From assembly GCA_023250795.1 (NCBI GenBank), contig JAHFAB010000039.1:1-10009 (forward strand): a DNA stretch of 10,009 nt, in the 5' to 3' direction. Position 1 is the stretch's first letter; each line of letters starts with the position of its first letter. The position numbers and the translations under genes were made by a program. Shown here one piece after another: positions 1 to 7,014 of the stretch. The notes below the pieces were generated by a model. It was not told where the DNA came from. It worked only from the letters and a program-made list of their open reading frames with translations, and did not search any database. This stretch comes from Bacteriovoracaceae bacterium (GTDB taxonomy: Bacteria > Bdellovibrionota > UBA1018).

Positions 1-76
1 GCAAAAATTGCCTGGTCGCATGGGTCCCATGGGAGGGATTCTATTATGTCCAAAAAGGACTTTGTTGTTGGTTTAG
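1..76 (+). CDS. Possible 3' end of the gene before ftsA (ftsQ expected)
   Basis: The 45 nt before ftsA are open in all three forward frames, so the end of the upstream gene cannot be fixed from this window. The frame starting at base 2 reads QKLPGRMGPMGG and runs to a TAG at 74-76, which would overlap ftsA by 31 nt. FtsQ normally precedes FtsA in dcw clusters, so a polar FtsQ tail is the natural guess. That rests on gene order, because no FtsQ domain is visible. The other two frames stay open beyond ftsA's start and look less protein-like. Confidence 0.2.
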   Translation, partial: QKLPGRMGPMGGILLCPKRTLLLV

Positions 77-1299
77 ATATCGGTACCACCAAGATCTGCT
101 GCATTGTTGGCGAAGTCTCCGAAGCGGGGCCACAACCTACTATTGATATTGTCGGAATTGGCACTGCTCCCTCTTCTGGATTAAGAAAAGGTGTGGTGAT
201 CAATATTGATTCGACTGTTGAAAGCATTACGAAAGCAGTCGAAGAGGCAGAGCTCATGGCAGGTGTGGAAATTTCTACGGTCTACACTGGGATTGCAGGT
301 GGGCATATCAAGTCGTTCAATTCTACGGGAATCGTGGCAATCAAAGATAAAGAAATCACAGAACAAGATGTTCAGCGTGTGATTGATGCTGCAAAGGCTG
401 TGGCGATTCCTTTGGATCGGGAAGTGATTCACATCATTCCACAAGAGTATCTCATTGATAGTCAAGATGGGATCAGAGATCCGATTGGGATGAGTGGAGT
501 ACGACTCGAAGCCAAAGTTCATATTGTTACTGGAGCGGTATCTTCTGCTCAAAATATTATTAAATGTGCCAATAAAGCCGGCCTCAACGTAGCAGAAATT
601 TGTTTGGAGCCGATTGCTTCAAGTGAGGCTGTTTTGTCAGAGGATGAAAAAGAATTGGGTGTGGTTCTTGTCGATATTGGGGGTGGCACGAGCGATATTG
701 CCATCTTTAGAGAAGGAGCAGTTGTTTACACTGGCGTTTTAGCTATTGGTGGAAATCATATTACTAATGATATTTCAGTGGGGCTTCGAACGCCTCAACA
801 TGAAGCGGAGAAAATAAAAATCTTACATAGCTGCGCAATGGCTTCGATGGTGAAACCAGATGAGACAATCGAAGTTGCTGGTGTGGGTGGAAGAAAACCG
901 CGCATTGTGCAGAGAAGACTCTTGGCTGAGATTATTGAGCCGAGGGTTGAAGAAATTTTTTCTCTCATTCAGAGAGAAATTATGAAAGCAGGATATCAGG
1001 ATTTGATTTCAGGAGGAGTGGTCATTACTGGGGGATCTTCGCTTTTGGAAGGGATGCCAGAACTGGCAGAGTTTATTTTAGAGATGCCAGTGAAGCGTGG
1101 AATTCCTCAATATATTGGCGGATTACGGGACGTTGTCAATTCTCCAAAATTTGCAACTGGAGTAGGACTGCTCAGATACGGTGCGCGCTCAGGTGGAGTC
1201 GGTACTGGCACTAAGAGGAGCAAATTTTCTATTCGGGAGAAAAATATTTACGACAAGGTACGTGGATCTATGAGGGCTTGGATCAAGGATTTATTCTAA
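46..1299 (+). CDS. ftsA: Cell division protein FtsA
   Basis: FtsA is the actin-like ATPase that ties FtsZ filaments to the inner membrane and recruits later divisome proteins. The 417 residues match the usual family length. Seen in the protein: the N-terminal phosphate-1 motif ([10 protein letters not shown], about residues 7-16), the second phosphate motif ([13 protein letters not shown], mid-protein), the adenosine motif ([13 protein letters not shown], about residues 328-340), and a C-terminal amphipathic helix ending [12 protein letters not shown] (406-417), which is the expected membrane-targeting sequence. The ATG at 46 has a strong Shine-Dalgarno, GGGAGGGA at 31-38, 7 nt upstream. The gene ends 17 nt before the chosen ftsZ start, so the two are almost certainly co-transcribed. 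Nothing appears truncated or mutated. Confidence 0.99.
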   Translation: MSKKDFVVGLDIGTTKICCIVGEVSEAGPQPTIDIVGIGTAPSSGLRKGVVINIDSTVESITKAVEEAELMAGVEISTVYTGIAGGHIKSFNSTGIVAIKDKEITEQDVQRVIDAAKAVAIPLDREVIHIIPQEYLIDSQDGIRDPIGMSGVRLEAKVHIVTGAVSSAQNIIKCANKAGLNVAEICLEPIASSEAVLSEDEKELGVVLVDIGGGTSDIAIFREGAVVYTGVLAIGGNHITNDISVGLRTPQHEAEKIKILHSCAMASMVKPDETIEVAGVGGRKPRIVQRRLLAEIIEPRVEEIFSLIQREIMKAGYQDLISGGVVITGGSSLLEGMPELAEFILEMPVKRGIPQYIGGLRDVVNSPKFATGVGLLRYGARSGGVGTGTKRSKFSIREKNIYDKVRGSMRAWIKDLF

Positions 1300-1316
1300 A
1301 GGGGGACATCATAAAA

Positions 1317-2630
1317 ATGTTTGAAATCGATCAAGTTGTCAGTCAAGGTGCAAAAATAAAAGTGGTGGGAGTTGGGGGAAGTGGTTGCAATGCGGTCAAC
1401 ACAATGATTCGCATGGGGCTCCAAGGAGTGGAGTTTATTACCGCAAATACCGATAAACAAGCTCTCGATGCATCACTCGCGTCAGTAAAAATGGCGATTG
1501 GCCAAGAGTTGACCAAAGGTCTTGGAGCCGGAGCTAACCCAGAGATTGGAAGAAAAGCAGCGCTTGAGGATTACTCTAAGATTTCTGAAGTTCTTGCGGG
1601 CGCAGATATGGTTTTTATTACGGCTGGCATGGGCGGAGGAACTGGAACTGGAGCAGCTCCTATTTTTGCAAAAATTGCAAAGGAAGTAGGTGCTCTCACG
1701 GTTGGTGTTGTTACCAAGCCTTTTCAGTTTGAAGGAAAAAAACGTATGAAACATGCGGCCATGGGGATTGGCTGGCTCAGAGAGAATGTGGATTCATTAA
1801 TTATGATTCCCAATCAGAGATTAATCGCAATCGCTGGCACAACTTTATCCATGATCGAAGCCTTTAAGAAGGCTGACGAAGTGCTTTTGAACGCGGTGCA
1901 GGGGATATCTGATTTAATTAATCATACCGGTTTAATAAATAGTGACTTTGCAGATGTGAAGACCATTATGCAAAATAAAGGCCTTGCTCTGATGGGTATT
2001 GGCTATGCAAGTGGAGAGAATAGAGCAATCGAAGCAGCGACGAATGCTATTTCAAGTCCATTGCTCGAGGATATTTCAGTCGAAGGGGCAACCGGGATTA
2101 TTATTAATGTGACGGGTGGATCGAATTTGACGATCTATGAGGTGAACGAAGCGACCACACTCATTATGGAAGCAGCTCACGAAGATGCTGAAATAATATT
2201 TGGCACAGTGATTGACGAGGCGATGAAAGATACGATCAAAGTGACTGTGATAGCCACCGGGCTTGGGGGATCTGCAATTGCGATACCGACGTTGATTCCT
2301 GTCGGAGCTGAGCAAGCGTCTCCTGCACCTGAGATGCATCTCCCCTTTTTAGCGCCGCTTGAGAAAGCTACAGCAGAGTTGAATTTAGCAAAAACTCAAC
2401 TCGAGGAAGTGACCTTCGTAGTACCTAAAGTCATCTCTCCAGTGCCACCTCAACCTAACGCGCAGATGATAGCAGGTGCGACCCCCCCCCCACCGATGGG
2501 TAGCGGAGCAGAAGGCGGAGAAATGGCCAGGGCCAGAGCAATTGCTCAGAGGCTTGGGATTACCAATCTTACTGATGACGAATTTGATATTCCAACCTAC
2601 ATACGGAGGCAGCAAGATAAAGAAGTGTAG
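1317..2630 (+). CDS. ftsZ: Cell division protein FtsZ (tubulin-like GTPase)
   Basis: FtsZ polymerises with GTP into the ring that marks the division site. With the ATG at 1317 the protein has 437 residues and begins MFEIDQ. An in-frame TTG at 1278 would lie inside ftsA, so it was rejected. AAAGGGGG at 1298-1305 is a Shine-Dalgarno with a rather long 11-nt spacer. Seen: the [11 protein letters not shown] nucleotide loop (18-28), the GGGTGTG signature (106-112), the T7 catalytic loop N208-S-D210-F-A-D213-V, and the C-terminal peptide [13 protein letters not shown], which binds FtsA and other partners. The linker of about 100 residues is Pro/Ala-rich, and its PPPP stretch is encoded by a C10 run at 2482-2491. 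The reading frame is intact to the conserved tail, so the run has the right length here. Confidence 0.99.
   Translation: MFEIDQVVSQGAKIKVVGVGGSGCNAVNTMIRMGLQGVEFITANTDKQALDASLASVKMAIGQELTKGLGAGANPEIGRKAALEDYSKISEVLAGADMVFITAGMGGGTGTGAAPIFAKIAKEVGALTVGVVTKPFQFEGKKRMKHAAMGIGWLRENVDSLIMIPNQRLIAIAGTTLSMIEAFKKADEVLLNAVQGISDLINHTGLINSDFADVKTIMQNKGLALMGIGYASGENRAIEAATNAISSPLLEDISVEGATGIIINVTGGSNLTIYEVNEATTLIMEAAHEDAEIIFGTVIDEAMKDTIKVTVIATGLGGSAIAIPTLIPVGAEQASPAPEMHLPFLAPLEKATAELNLAKTQLEEVTFVVPKVISPVPPQPNAQMIAGATPPPPMGSGAEGGEMARARAIAQRLGITNLTDDEFDIPTYIRRQQDKEV
2482..2491 (+). repeat. C10 homopolymer inside the ftsZ linker
   Basis: Ten consecutive C residues encode part of ATPPPP in the FtsZ linker, about 45 codons before the stop. 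The frame downstream is correct, because the conserved DIPTYIRRQ tail follows. A gain or loss of one C would remove that tail. Confidence 0.95.
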
Positions 2631-2636
2631 GGGGGT

Positions 2637-3674
2637 ATGAATAGGTTCGTTTTTTCCCTGTTGTTGATTTTTCAGCTTAATTTGAGTTTATCAGATCTAA
2701 TATTAGTGGCGCGTGGAGATGAAAAATCTCAAGTGGAGCTTTGCAAAGATTTGGAAAAATTAAAAGAAGCAAAAAAAAATCAGCTCAGCACTCTTCTAAA
2801 ACATGACCAAGAAATTATTTTATCAAAACAGAAAACAGGAAACGAATTTATAAAGCTGGCGAAGCCAAGGCTCCAAGGTTTTTTAGATCAAAGTTCGCCC
2901 AATAAGCCTTTAAATAGAATAAAAGAATACCGTTTTAAACTAGAGGGTTGGATAGCAGAAAAAGAAAAACTTGAAGGGGAACGTAAAAAAATTGCAGACC
3001 TAGAAGATAAAGAACTTACAAAAAGGAAAGAACTAGAAAATATAAACAAAGTAGAAAATAAAATAACACCAGAAGCCATTCGTGTTTTAAAGGAAAAATT
3101 AGAGTCTCTTAAAATAAAGAATGAGTTGAGTTGGAATAAGCAAATGCAACACAATAAGAAAAGAAAGGAGATAGGATATGATGATGACTTGATTCAGTTT
3201 GAAAAAAATCTTTTTAAAGAAATTGGATATTCTGGTGTTGAGTATTACGAAAGGGATTTAGAACATAATGATGTTAGTAAGCGCTTTGAGCAAAAAGTAG
3301 TGACCACACTGGCAAATTGGATGATTGAAGAGGGAGCAAACAGACCTAAAACTGAATTTGTTATGCGTAGGAGTTTCCGGTCTAATTTTGTTATGAAAAA
3401 ATTAGCAAATGGAACATTGAATTCAGCACCTGTTGAACCCTATTTCATAGTCGAATTCAAGATCGATACTAGTGGAAAAAAGGATAATATTAACCTAACC
3501 TTAGTTCTGAACGATGAGAGTAGAGCTCAGATAGAAGAGAGAGGAAGTTACCAAAAAGCTCTTCATGATGAAATTGAAGACTTAACTGTGCGTATTAACA
3601 ATATAAAAAGCAATGGCCACCCCTCTCCGCAGCCAAAAACGGATGGCAGTGTTCCTATAGGTAATTCAGAGTAA
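2637..3674 (+). CDS. Exported coiled-coil protein of unknown function, downstream of ftsZ
   Basis: I do not recognise this 345-residue protein. It starts with MNR and a hydrophobic stretch (about residues 4-25), followed by ARG-DEK, which fits a signal peptide or an uncleaved membrane anchor. There is no lipobox cysteine. Residues about 30-185 are rich in Lys, Glu and Leu with heptad-like spacing (for example AEKEKLEGERKKIADLEDKE), predicting a long coiled coil. A more mixed region follows, including FIVEFKID and LTLVLND, which look like beta strands, then a polar Pro/Ser/Gly tail. The ATG lies 6 nt after the ftsZ stop, and the only G-run (2631-2635) is too close to it, so translation may be coupled to ftsZ. 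The gene is clearly richer in A/T and Lys codons than ftsA-ftsZ. An envelope or division-associated role is only a guess from position. Confidence 0.85.
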   Translation: MNRFVFSLLLIFQLNLSLSDLILVARGDEKSQVELCKDLEKLKEAKKNQLSTLLKHDQEIILSKQKTGNEFIKLAKPRLQGFLDQSSPNKPLNRIKEYRFKLEGWIAEKEKLEGERKKIADLEDKELTKRKELENINKVENKITPEAIRVLKEKLESLKIKNELSWNKQMQHNKKRKEIGYDDDLIQFEKNLFKEIGYSGVEYYERDLEHNDVSKRFEQKVVTTLANWMIEEGANRPKTEFVMRRSFRSNFVMKKLANGTLNSAPVEPYFIVEFKIDTSGKKDNINLTLVLNDESRAQIEERGSYQKALHDEIEDLTVRINNIKSNGHPSPQPKTDGSVPIGNSE

Positions 3675-3676
3675 TT

Positions 3677-3693
3677 TGCATGAAATACGTGCA
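3677..3693. terminator. Weak hairpin in the gap between convergent genes
   Basis: TGCATG (3677-3682) pairs with CGTGCA (3688-3693) around the loop AAATA, with one G-T pair. It fills the whole 19-nt gap between the coiled-coil gene and the convergent NUDIX gene. The + strand is moderately T-rich afterwards. The short stem makes it a poor terminator, so this call rests mainly on position. Confidence 0.25.
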
Positions 3694-4251
3694 CTAATCT
3701 ATTTTGTATTTGCAGATTTTCCTGGTCCATTTCTTCAGCATTTTTTTGACCGAATCATCAACTTCCATTCCGCCGAGTTCATCCGCTGATAACCAAGCCA
3801 AAGCGGAGGACTCTTCACTGAGGTGAAAATCATCTTTTGAGGCTTTTAGTAAAAAAGTCACATCGTAGTGTTCGTGTTCTGGTACTCCGTGATACTCAGG
3901 GATGGTGTGAACATCTAAATAAAAAATTTCCTCCTGAAGAGGGCGTATTTCCTGAATCCCAGATTCCTCCTGGGCTTCTTTGACCGCCACTTTTAGGACG
4001 TCGCATTCTCCGTCTGCGTGCCCACCCAGTTGCAGCCATTTCCCGAGTTTTTTATGATGAGTGAGGAGAACTTTTTTTTCTGAAGGGTCGAGAAGCCAAG
4101 ACGAGCCAGTCACATGTCCCATCAGAAGCGAGCGGTTAAAGCAATCAGAATGGCTTTTCACAAAATTTTTAAACTTTTGTACAACTTTAGCTTCGCCTGG
4201 GTTTTGCAATTGATACCGCTCTAATTTTTCAAGGAGCGTATTTCTGTGCAT
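3694..4251 (-). CDS. NUDIX hydrolase with a variant Nudix box
   Basis: NUDIX enzymes cleave nucleoside diphosphates linked to another group, with Mg2+ or Mn2+ held by the Glu residues of the Nudix box. This 185-residue protein has the box at residues 77-99: G77-HADGE-C83, seven residues, then KEAQEESGI. The glutamates E92, E95 and E96 that carry out metal binding and catalysis are kept. The first conserved Glu is replaced by Cys83, with a Glu one position earlier. The family's GG-H-A-D-G opening suggests the subfamily in which that position varies. Residues 1-40 form a helical extension, and the substrate cannot be deduced. The start is 6 nt after the HNH stop, and AAAGGA lies only about 3 nt before the ATG, suggesting reinitiation from the upstream gene. 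The pair probably shares one promoter. Confidence 0.93.
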   Translation of the reverse strand: MHRNTLLEKLERYQLQNPGEAKVVQKFKNFVKSHSDCFNRSLLMGHVTGSSWLLDPSEKKVLLTHHKKLGKWLQLGGHADGECDVLKVAVKEAQEESGIQEIRPLQEEIFYLDVHTIPEYHGVPEHEHYDVTFLLKASKDDFHLSEESSALAWLSADELGGMEVDDSVKKMLKKWTRKICKYKID

Positions 4252-4257
4252 AATCCT

Positions 4258-5274
4258 TTACCTATGTCTCAGATAGGGCCGCATTTTCTCCAACCCAAAA
4301 CTATCAAATGCACTCAGTCGATTATGACAAGCGCACAGGACAGTGAGGTTTTCCTGTTCAGAGCCCCCACCCATCGCTATGGGAACAATATGTTCTACTT
4401 GCAGAAAATGTTTTTCAGTACAGCACTTACCAGTGATCTCTGAAAAACAGGTGCATTGCTCTCCAGCTCGATGAAAGGCAGTTTTTTTTGCAAAAACTGA
4501 GATATAGTCTCGAGGCGTTCGAGGTGGCTTATAAGAAGCTTTTACTTCCTCTGCAGAAGTAAAACTGGGCCTGGAAAATGTCTTACTGGCAGCATTCTTC
4601 GCGCCTACTTTCACTTCCGCTGAAGAAGTAGCGCCCGACCCATCAAATCCCTTTTCTTTTTTTAGCGCTTTCCTTAATCCACTCTTAATAATCTCAGCAT
4701 AGCTTGGATTCGTGTTCCCCTTCAGCTGTAACTTTGCCTTAATCTCAGCGATCAACTCCATCAGCTCTTCATCTGTTACTAAACGAAGTTCTGATTGCGT
4801 TCCGTTCAAAATCTTAACTTTTTCCTTTGGAAATGCCTCGGGTGAAATCTCTGCAAAAACCTTTTCTGCCTCTGCTCGTGATTTACTCTCCACTTGTTTG
4901 AGTAGCTCCTGCTTTTCTTCTCTCGAGTATTTCTTGTCTCTTTTGTAGTTTTCATGTCGCACAAATTTCTGAAACGATCCTATGACTGAAAGACTGAGAT
5001 CTCCCATTTCCAATGACTCTTTGATTTCTGGAAGTTCTAAGGACAGGCGCATGGCATCTATGCGAAGTTGGGCACCAGAGTTGCAATATTTTAGATGCTG
5101 AGTGCAATACTCAAACATGCTGCTAAACCCCAGACGAGCATAAAGCCGTCTACTCTGGATTTCACGCAGGTGATCTAAAACTAGGTTTGTGTTTTCGCGT
5201 TCTACTAAAACAGCTTTTTCTGTCTGTTCCAAAAGCTCTGAGTCGGATAGTTTTCTGATGTCGGTTGTTTTCAT
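4258..5274 (-). CDS. HNH endonuclease, Bdellovibrio-type
   Basis: A 338-residue protein with a C-terminal HNH nuclease domain. HNH domains cut DNA with a metal ion held in a beta-beta-alpha fold. Seen: VEHIVPIAMGGG with His295, then ENLTVLCACHN with Asn309 and His317. Cysteines at 274, 276, 284, 285, 314 and 316 are candidates for a structural zinc site. Residues 1-170 are helical and charged (KLSDSELLEQTEKAVLVERE; ARLGFSSMFEYCTQHLKYC), resembling the DUF222-like N-terminal region of HNH proteins often found in several copies in Bdellovibrio relatives. The middle, about 170-255, is Lys/Ser-rich and probably disordered. The Shine-Dalgarno GAGGA lies 5 nt before the ATG at 5274. No methyltransferase or cognate immunity gene is beside it, so a restriction role is not supported. 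Its cellular job is unknown. Confidence 0.92.
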   Translation of the reverse strand: MKTTDIRKLSDSELLEQTEKAVLVERENTNLVLDHLREIQSRRLYARLGFSSMFEYCTQHLKYCNSGAQLRIDAMRLSLELPEIKESLEMGDLSLSVIGSFQKFVRHENYKRDKKYSREEKQELLKQVESKSRAEAEKVFAEISPEAFPKEKVKILNGTQSELRLVTDEELMELIAEIKAKLQLKGNTNPSYAEIIKSGLRKALKKEKGFDGSGATSSAEVKVGAKNAASKTFSRPSFTSAEEVKASYKPPRTPRDYISVFAKKTAFHRAGEQCTCFSEITGKCCTEKHFLQVEHIVPIAMGGGSEQENLTVLCACHNRLSAFDSFGLEKMRPYLRHR

Positions 5275-5532
5275 AATTATCCTCGTATTTACAAGTTGAT
5301 TGAGTTGAGTTCATACCAAATATTCTATAAAAAACAACTAAAAAACTGCTTTTTATTACAAAAATATAAAATTAAAAACTGATATTTTTTTAAACACACC
5401 CTACAAATATGCCCTGTGAAAGTAAGCCGTGAGTGGTGATCGTATGAGCTGTCACGCCCACGGGTTAATGAAGAACCTAATTTTATATCTAATTTATCCC
5501 ATTATAGTGGTATGACGGAGTGTAGGTAATAT
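5275..5532. other. AT-rich divergent intergenic region
   Basis: This 258-nt gap separates the divergent HNH and carbonic anhydrase genes and must hold promoters for both. The first half, about 5320-5400, is very A/T-rich. On the minus strand TAGAAT (5327-5322) resembles a -10 box for the HNH gene, but no good -35 sits at the right distance. On the plus strand TATAGT (5503-5508) is a weak -10 candidate close to the carbonic anhydrase start. The more G/C-rich block at 5411-5477 is listed separately. No credible gene was found. Confidence 0.6.
5411..5477 (+). promoter_or_regulatory. Candidate structured RNA leader upstream of carbonic anhydrase
   Basis: A block of mixed composition in AT-rich surroundings can fold. 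CCGTG (5427-5431) pairs with CACGG (5459-5463), enclosing GTGA (5436-5439) paired with TCAC (5452-5455). CCC-T-GTG (5412-5418) can instead pair with CACGGG (5459-5464), so the two folds exclude each other. GGTT (5463-5466) with AACC (5474-5477) makes a third small hairpin before a T-rich stretch. It matches no riboswitch class that I know. The pairing is seen in the sequence; a regulatory role is inference. Confidence 0.3.
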
Positions 5533-6174
5533 ATGAAAAAATTAATCAAGGGCATAGTTGAATTTCGAAAAAAATTACTTCCAGGATTTAGAGAAAAATT
5601 CGCCAAGCTTGCACTAGGTCAAACGCCCGATACTCTTTTTGTGGCCTGTTCTGATAGCCGCGTTGTTCCCAATCTTTTTGCTTCTACAGACCCGGGTGAC
5701 CTCTTTGTTTTGCGTAATGTGGGCAATCTGATTCCGATTTGTGGAGAGGATGGGGTTTCAGTCAGTGACGAGTCAGAAATTGCAGCCATTGAGTTTTCTC
5801 TTCTCAATCTCAACGTGCCAGACATTGTGATTTGTGGCCATTCAGAATGTGGTGCAATGCTTGCCATCTGTAATGGGAGGCAGAATGTAGCTGCACCCCA
5901 CTTGAAATCGTGGCTTAGGCATGGTGAAACTGCCATGCAAAAGTTAGAGAGCGGCACAAGAATGAACCCTCTCCTTTCTAAGCACAATGAACTCTCCCAG
6001 CTGAACGTTATTGAACAGATGGAGCATCTCAAAAGTTATTCTGTTGTGAGAGAGCGGATCGAAAACGGTAAACTCAGGCTCCATGGCTGGTGGTTTGATA
6101 TCGCATCTGCAGATGTTTTTGCTTACGACGAAACACTCAAACGATTTGTTCTCATAGATGATGAGTTTGGATAA
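5533..6174 (+). CDS. Beta-class carbonic anhydrase
   Basis: It interconverts CO2 and bicarbonate with a zinc ion, probably in the cytoplasm because no signal peptide is visible. Seen: ACSDSRV at residues 38-44, with zinc ligand Cys39 and the Asp41-Arg43 catalytic pair, GDLFVLRNVGNLIP (55-68), and CGHSECGAM, with zinc ligands His103 and Cys106. The 213 residues fit the bacterial beta class. The C-terminal LHGWWFDIASADVFAYDE is also typical. The ATG at 5533 has AGG 6 nt upstream (5524-5526) and a GGAG further back. It is a single-gene unit: the HNH gene is divergent, and the genes after it run towards it. No bicarbonate transporter is adjacent, so its role is probably supply of bicarbonate for carboxylation or pH balance. 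Confidence 0.97.
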   Translation: MKKLIKGIVEFRKKLLPGFREKFAKLALGQTPDTLFVACSDSRVVPNLFASTDPGDLFVLRNVGNLIPICGEDGVSVSDESEIAAIEFSLLNLNVPDIVICGHSECGAMLAICNGRQNVAAPHLKSWLRHGETAMQKLESGTRMNPLLSKHNELSQLNVIEQMEHLKSYSVVRERIENGKLRLHGWWFDIASADVFAYDETLKRFVLIDDEFG

Positions 6175-6185
6175 AAAGGTTTAGC

Positions 6186-6213
6186 AGGGTATTTTATCCA
6201 GATAAAATGCCCT
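6186..6213. terminator. 13-bp stem after the carbonic anhydrase gene
   Basis: AGGGTATTTTATC (6186-6198) faces GATAAAATGCCCT (6201-6213). All 13 positions pair with a single T-G wobble, and the apparent loop is only 2 nt, so the tip probably opens. It starts 11 nt after the carbonic anhydrase stop. No T-run follows on the + strand. On the - strand TTTTTA follows about 8 nt after the stem, so it may work better for the opposing small-ORF transcript or stop both. Confidence 0.5.
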
Positions 6214-6263
6214 AATGGGGAAGATTATCCAGAGATAGATTGGACCCGAGCTTGGATGGCCCT

Positions 6264-6365
6264 TCAAAGCTTTACATTCGTGTATTCTATGTGTTGTTTT
6301 TTTGGGGGAGGGCCAAATATTTCCCAATAATCTTCGAGAAAATCAAGATATTCTAAGAAGGTCAT
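6264..6365 (-). CDS. 33-residue ORF coupled to the nucleotidyltransferase
   Basis: This short ORF starts at an ATG that overlaps the nucleotidyltransferase stop as ATGA (6365-6362), and has AGGA (6377-6374) 8 nt upstream. It reads MTFLEYLDFLEDYWEIFG, then a PPPKK turn, and ends YTNVKL before TGA. The first half has aromatic and aliphatic residues (F3, L4, Y6, L7, F9, L10, Y13, W14, I16, F17) alternating with acidic ones, giving an acidic amphipathic helix. The rest is Pro/Lys-rich. It has no signal peptide. The overlap, Shine-Dalgarno and protein-like composition argue that it is translated. I do not recognise a family with certainty. A small partner, such as an antitoxin or regulator of the nucleotidyltransferase, is an inference from gene arrangement alone. 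Confidence 0.6.
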   Translation of the reverse strand: MTFLEYLDFLEDYWEIFGPPPKKQHIEYTNVKL

Positions 6366-6877
6366 GGTTTAATTCCTAAAATTTTTCGAATTTCACCCCA
6401 TTGCTGAAAGAGATCTGCATATTCTTTGATTTGTTTTAAGTCTAATTCAGGATATTTATTAAACAAATATTGGATGTCAGCTTTATCCTGTAACTCTCTT
6501 CTGGGGTCATTGCAGTAGGCTTGTATCTTAAGTCCAATGAGATCTTCTGGGCCTAGGCATTTTACATTCAAAAAAGATGTATTTTTTGCGCGAGCTAACA
6601 TTTTTTTAGAAATGTGTCTTCTTGCAAGAAGGACATCTAATTGTACAGGTCCTTTGAAGTGTAAGACCTCAGGAGTTTCTATTTCAATGGAGTAGCCAGC
6701 CTTATTTAAACATGAAATCAAAATTTCTTTGCATTCTTCATCAACCAATAGATCAATGTCTCCAGTAGACCTATTAATTCCACGTGCAGCTAAGGCAAAT
6801 CCTCCAATCAAGGCATGATCAATTCCAGCTGTCTCTAATAAAGAATGAATTTGTAAAATCGCCTGTTTGAGTCCCAT
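6362..6877 (-). CDS. Small nucleotidyltransferase (MNT/AbiEii/DUF6036-like)
   Basis: A 171-residue protein of the polymerase-beta-like nucleotidyltransferase fold, which moves a nucleotide from an NTP to a protein, RNA or small molecule. Seen: the substrate loop IGGFALAARG (24-33), the metal-binding pair Asp40 and Asp42 in STGDIDLLVD, and a third Asp at 81 in QLDVLLARR. GPEDLIGLKIQAYCNDPRR with the following QDKADIQYLF is the C-terminal helix block typical of this subfamily. All three acidic residues are present, so it is probably active. The Shine-Dalgarno is weak (GAA-rich), and a TAGAAT box sits about 15 nt before the ATG, so the leader may be very short. Related proteins occur as toxins in toxin-antitoxin or abortive-infection pairs, but others are housekeeping, and no HEPN or AbiEi partner is present. 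A 33-residue ORF follows with an ATGA overlap. Confidence 0.88.
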   Translation of the reverse strand: MGLKQAILQIHSLLETAGIDHALIGGFALAARGINRSTGDIDLLVDEECKEILISCLNKAGYSIEIETPEVLHFKGPVQLDVLLARRHISKKMLARAKNTSFLNVKCLGPEDLIGLKIQAYCNDPRRELQDKADIQYLFNKYPELDLKQIKEYADLFQQWGEIRKILGIKP

Positions 6878-7014
6878 GAATTTTCATTCTAGCACAGAAA
6901 ACTGGGCGGAACAGCCAAGATCTATTAGTACCAATGACTCTTATATATCGTATTTCCCAATATTTTTTTCAAAATCATCAGGAATTTTTATCAGGCAATT
7001 TACCAAAACGTTTA
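6878..7014 (-). other. Intergenic region upstream of the nucleotidyltransferase
   Basis: This 137-nt A/T-rich gap separates two minus-strand genes. It holds a direct repeat of ATCAGG (+ strand, about 6977-6996) and a possible -10 box TAGAAT close to the nucleotidyltransferase start. I see no convincing terminator hairpin for the upstream gene and no credible small gene. The gap is large enough for the nucleotidyltransferase to have its own promoter. Confidence 0.4.

Noticed and set aside
1278..1316. TTG start giving FtsZ a 13-residue N-terminal extension
   Set aside because: It overlaps the ftsA end, has no Shine-Dalgarno at the right distance, and FtsZ proteins normally begin near MFE; the ATG at 1317 fits.
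5468..5515. 15-residue hydrophobic ORF (MKNLILYLIYPIIVV) before carbonic anhydrase as a leader peptide
   Set aside because: It has only a weak CGGG before it and lies in AT-rich DNA where such ORFs arise by chance; no amino-acid attenuation signal is visible.
6929..6982. 17-codon minus-strand ORF upstream of the nucleotidyltransferase as a second small partner
   Set aside because: No Shine-Dalgarno, no overlap or coupling, and a composition typical of AT-rich spacer.
6970..7000. ATCAGG direct repeat as an attachment site or mobile-element edge
   Set aside because: Only 6 bp, with no integrase, transposase or inverted repeat nearby.
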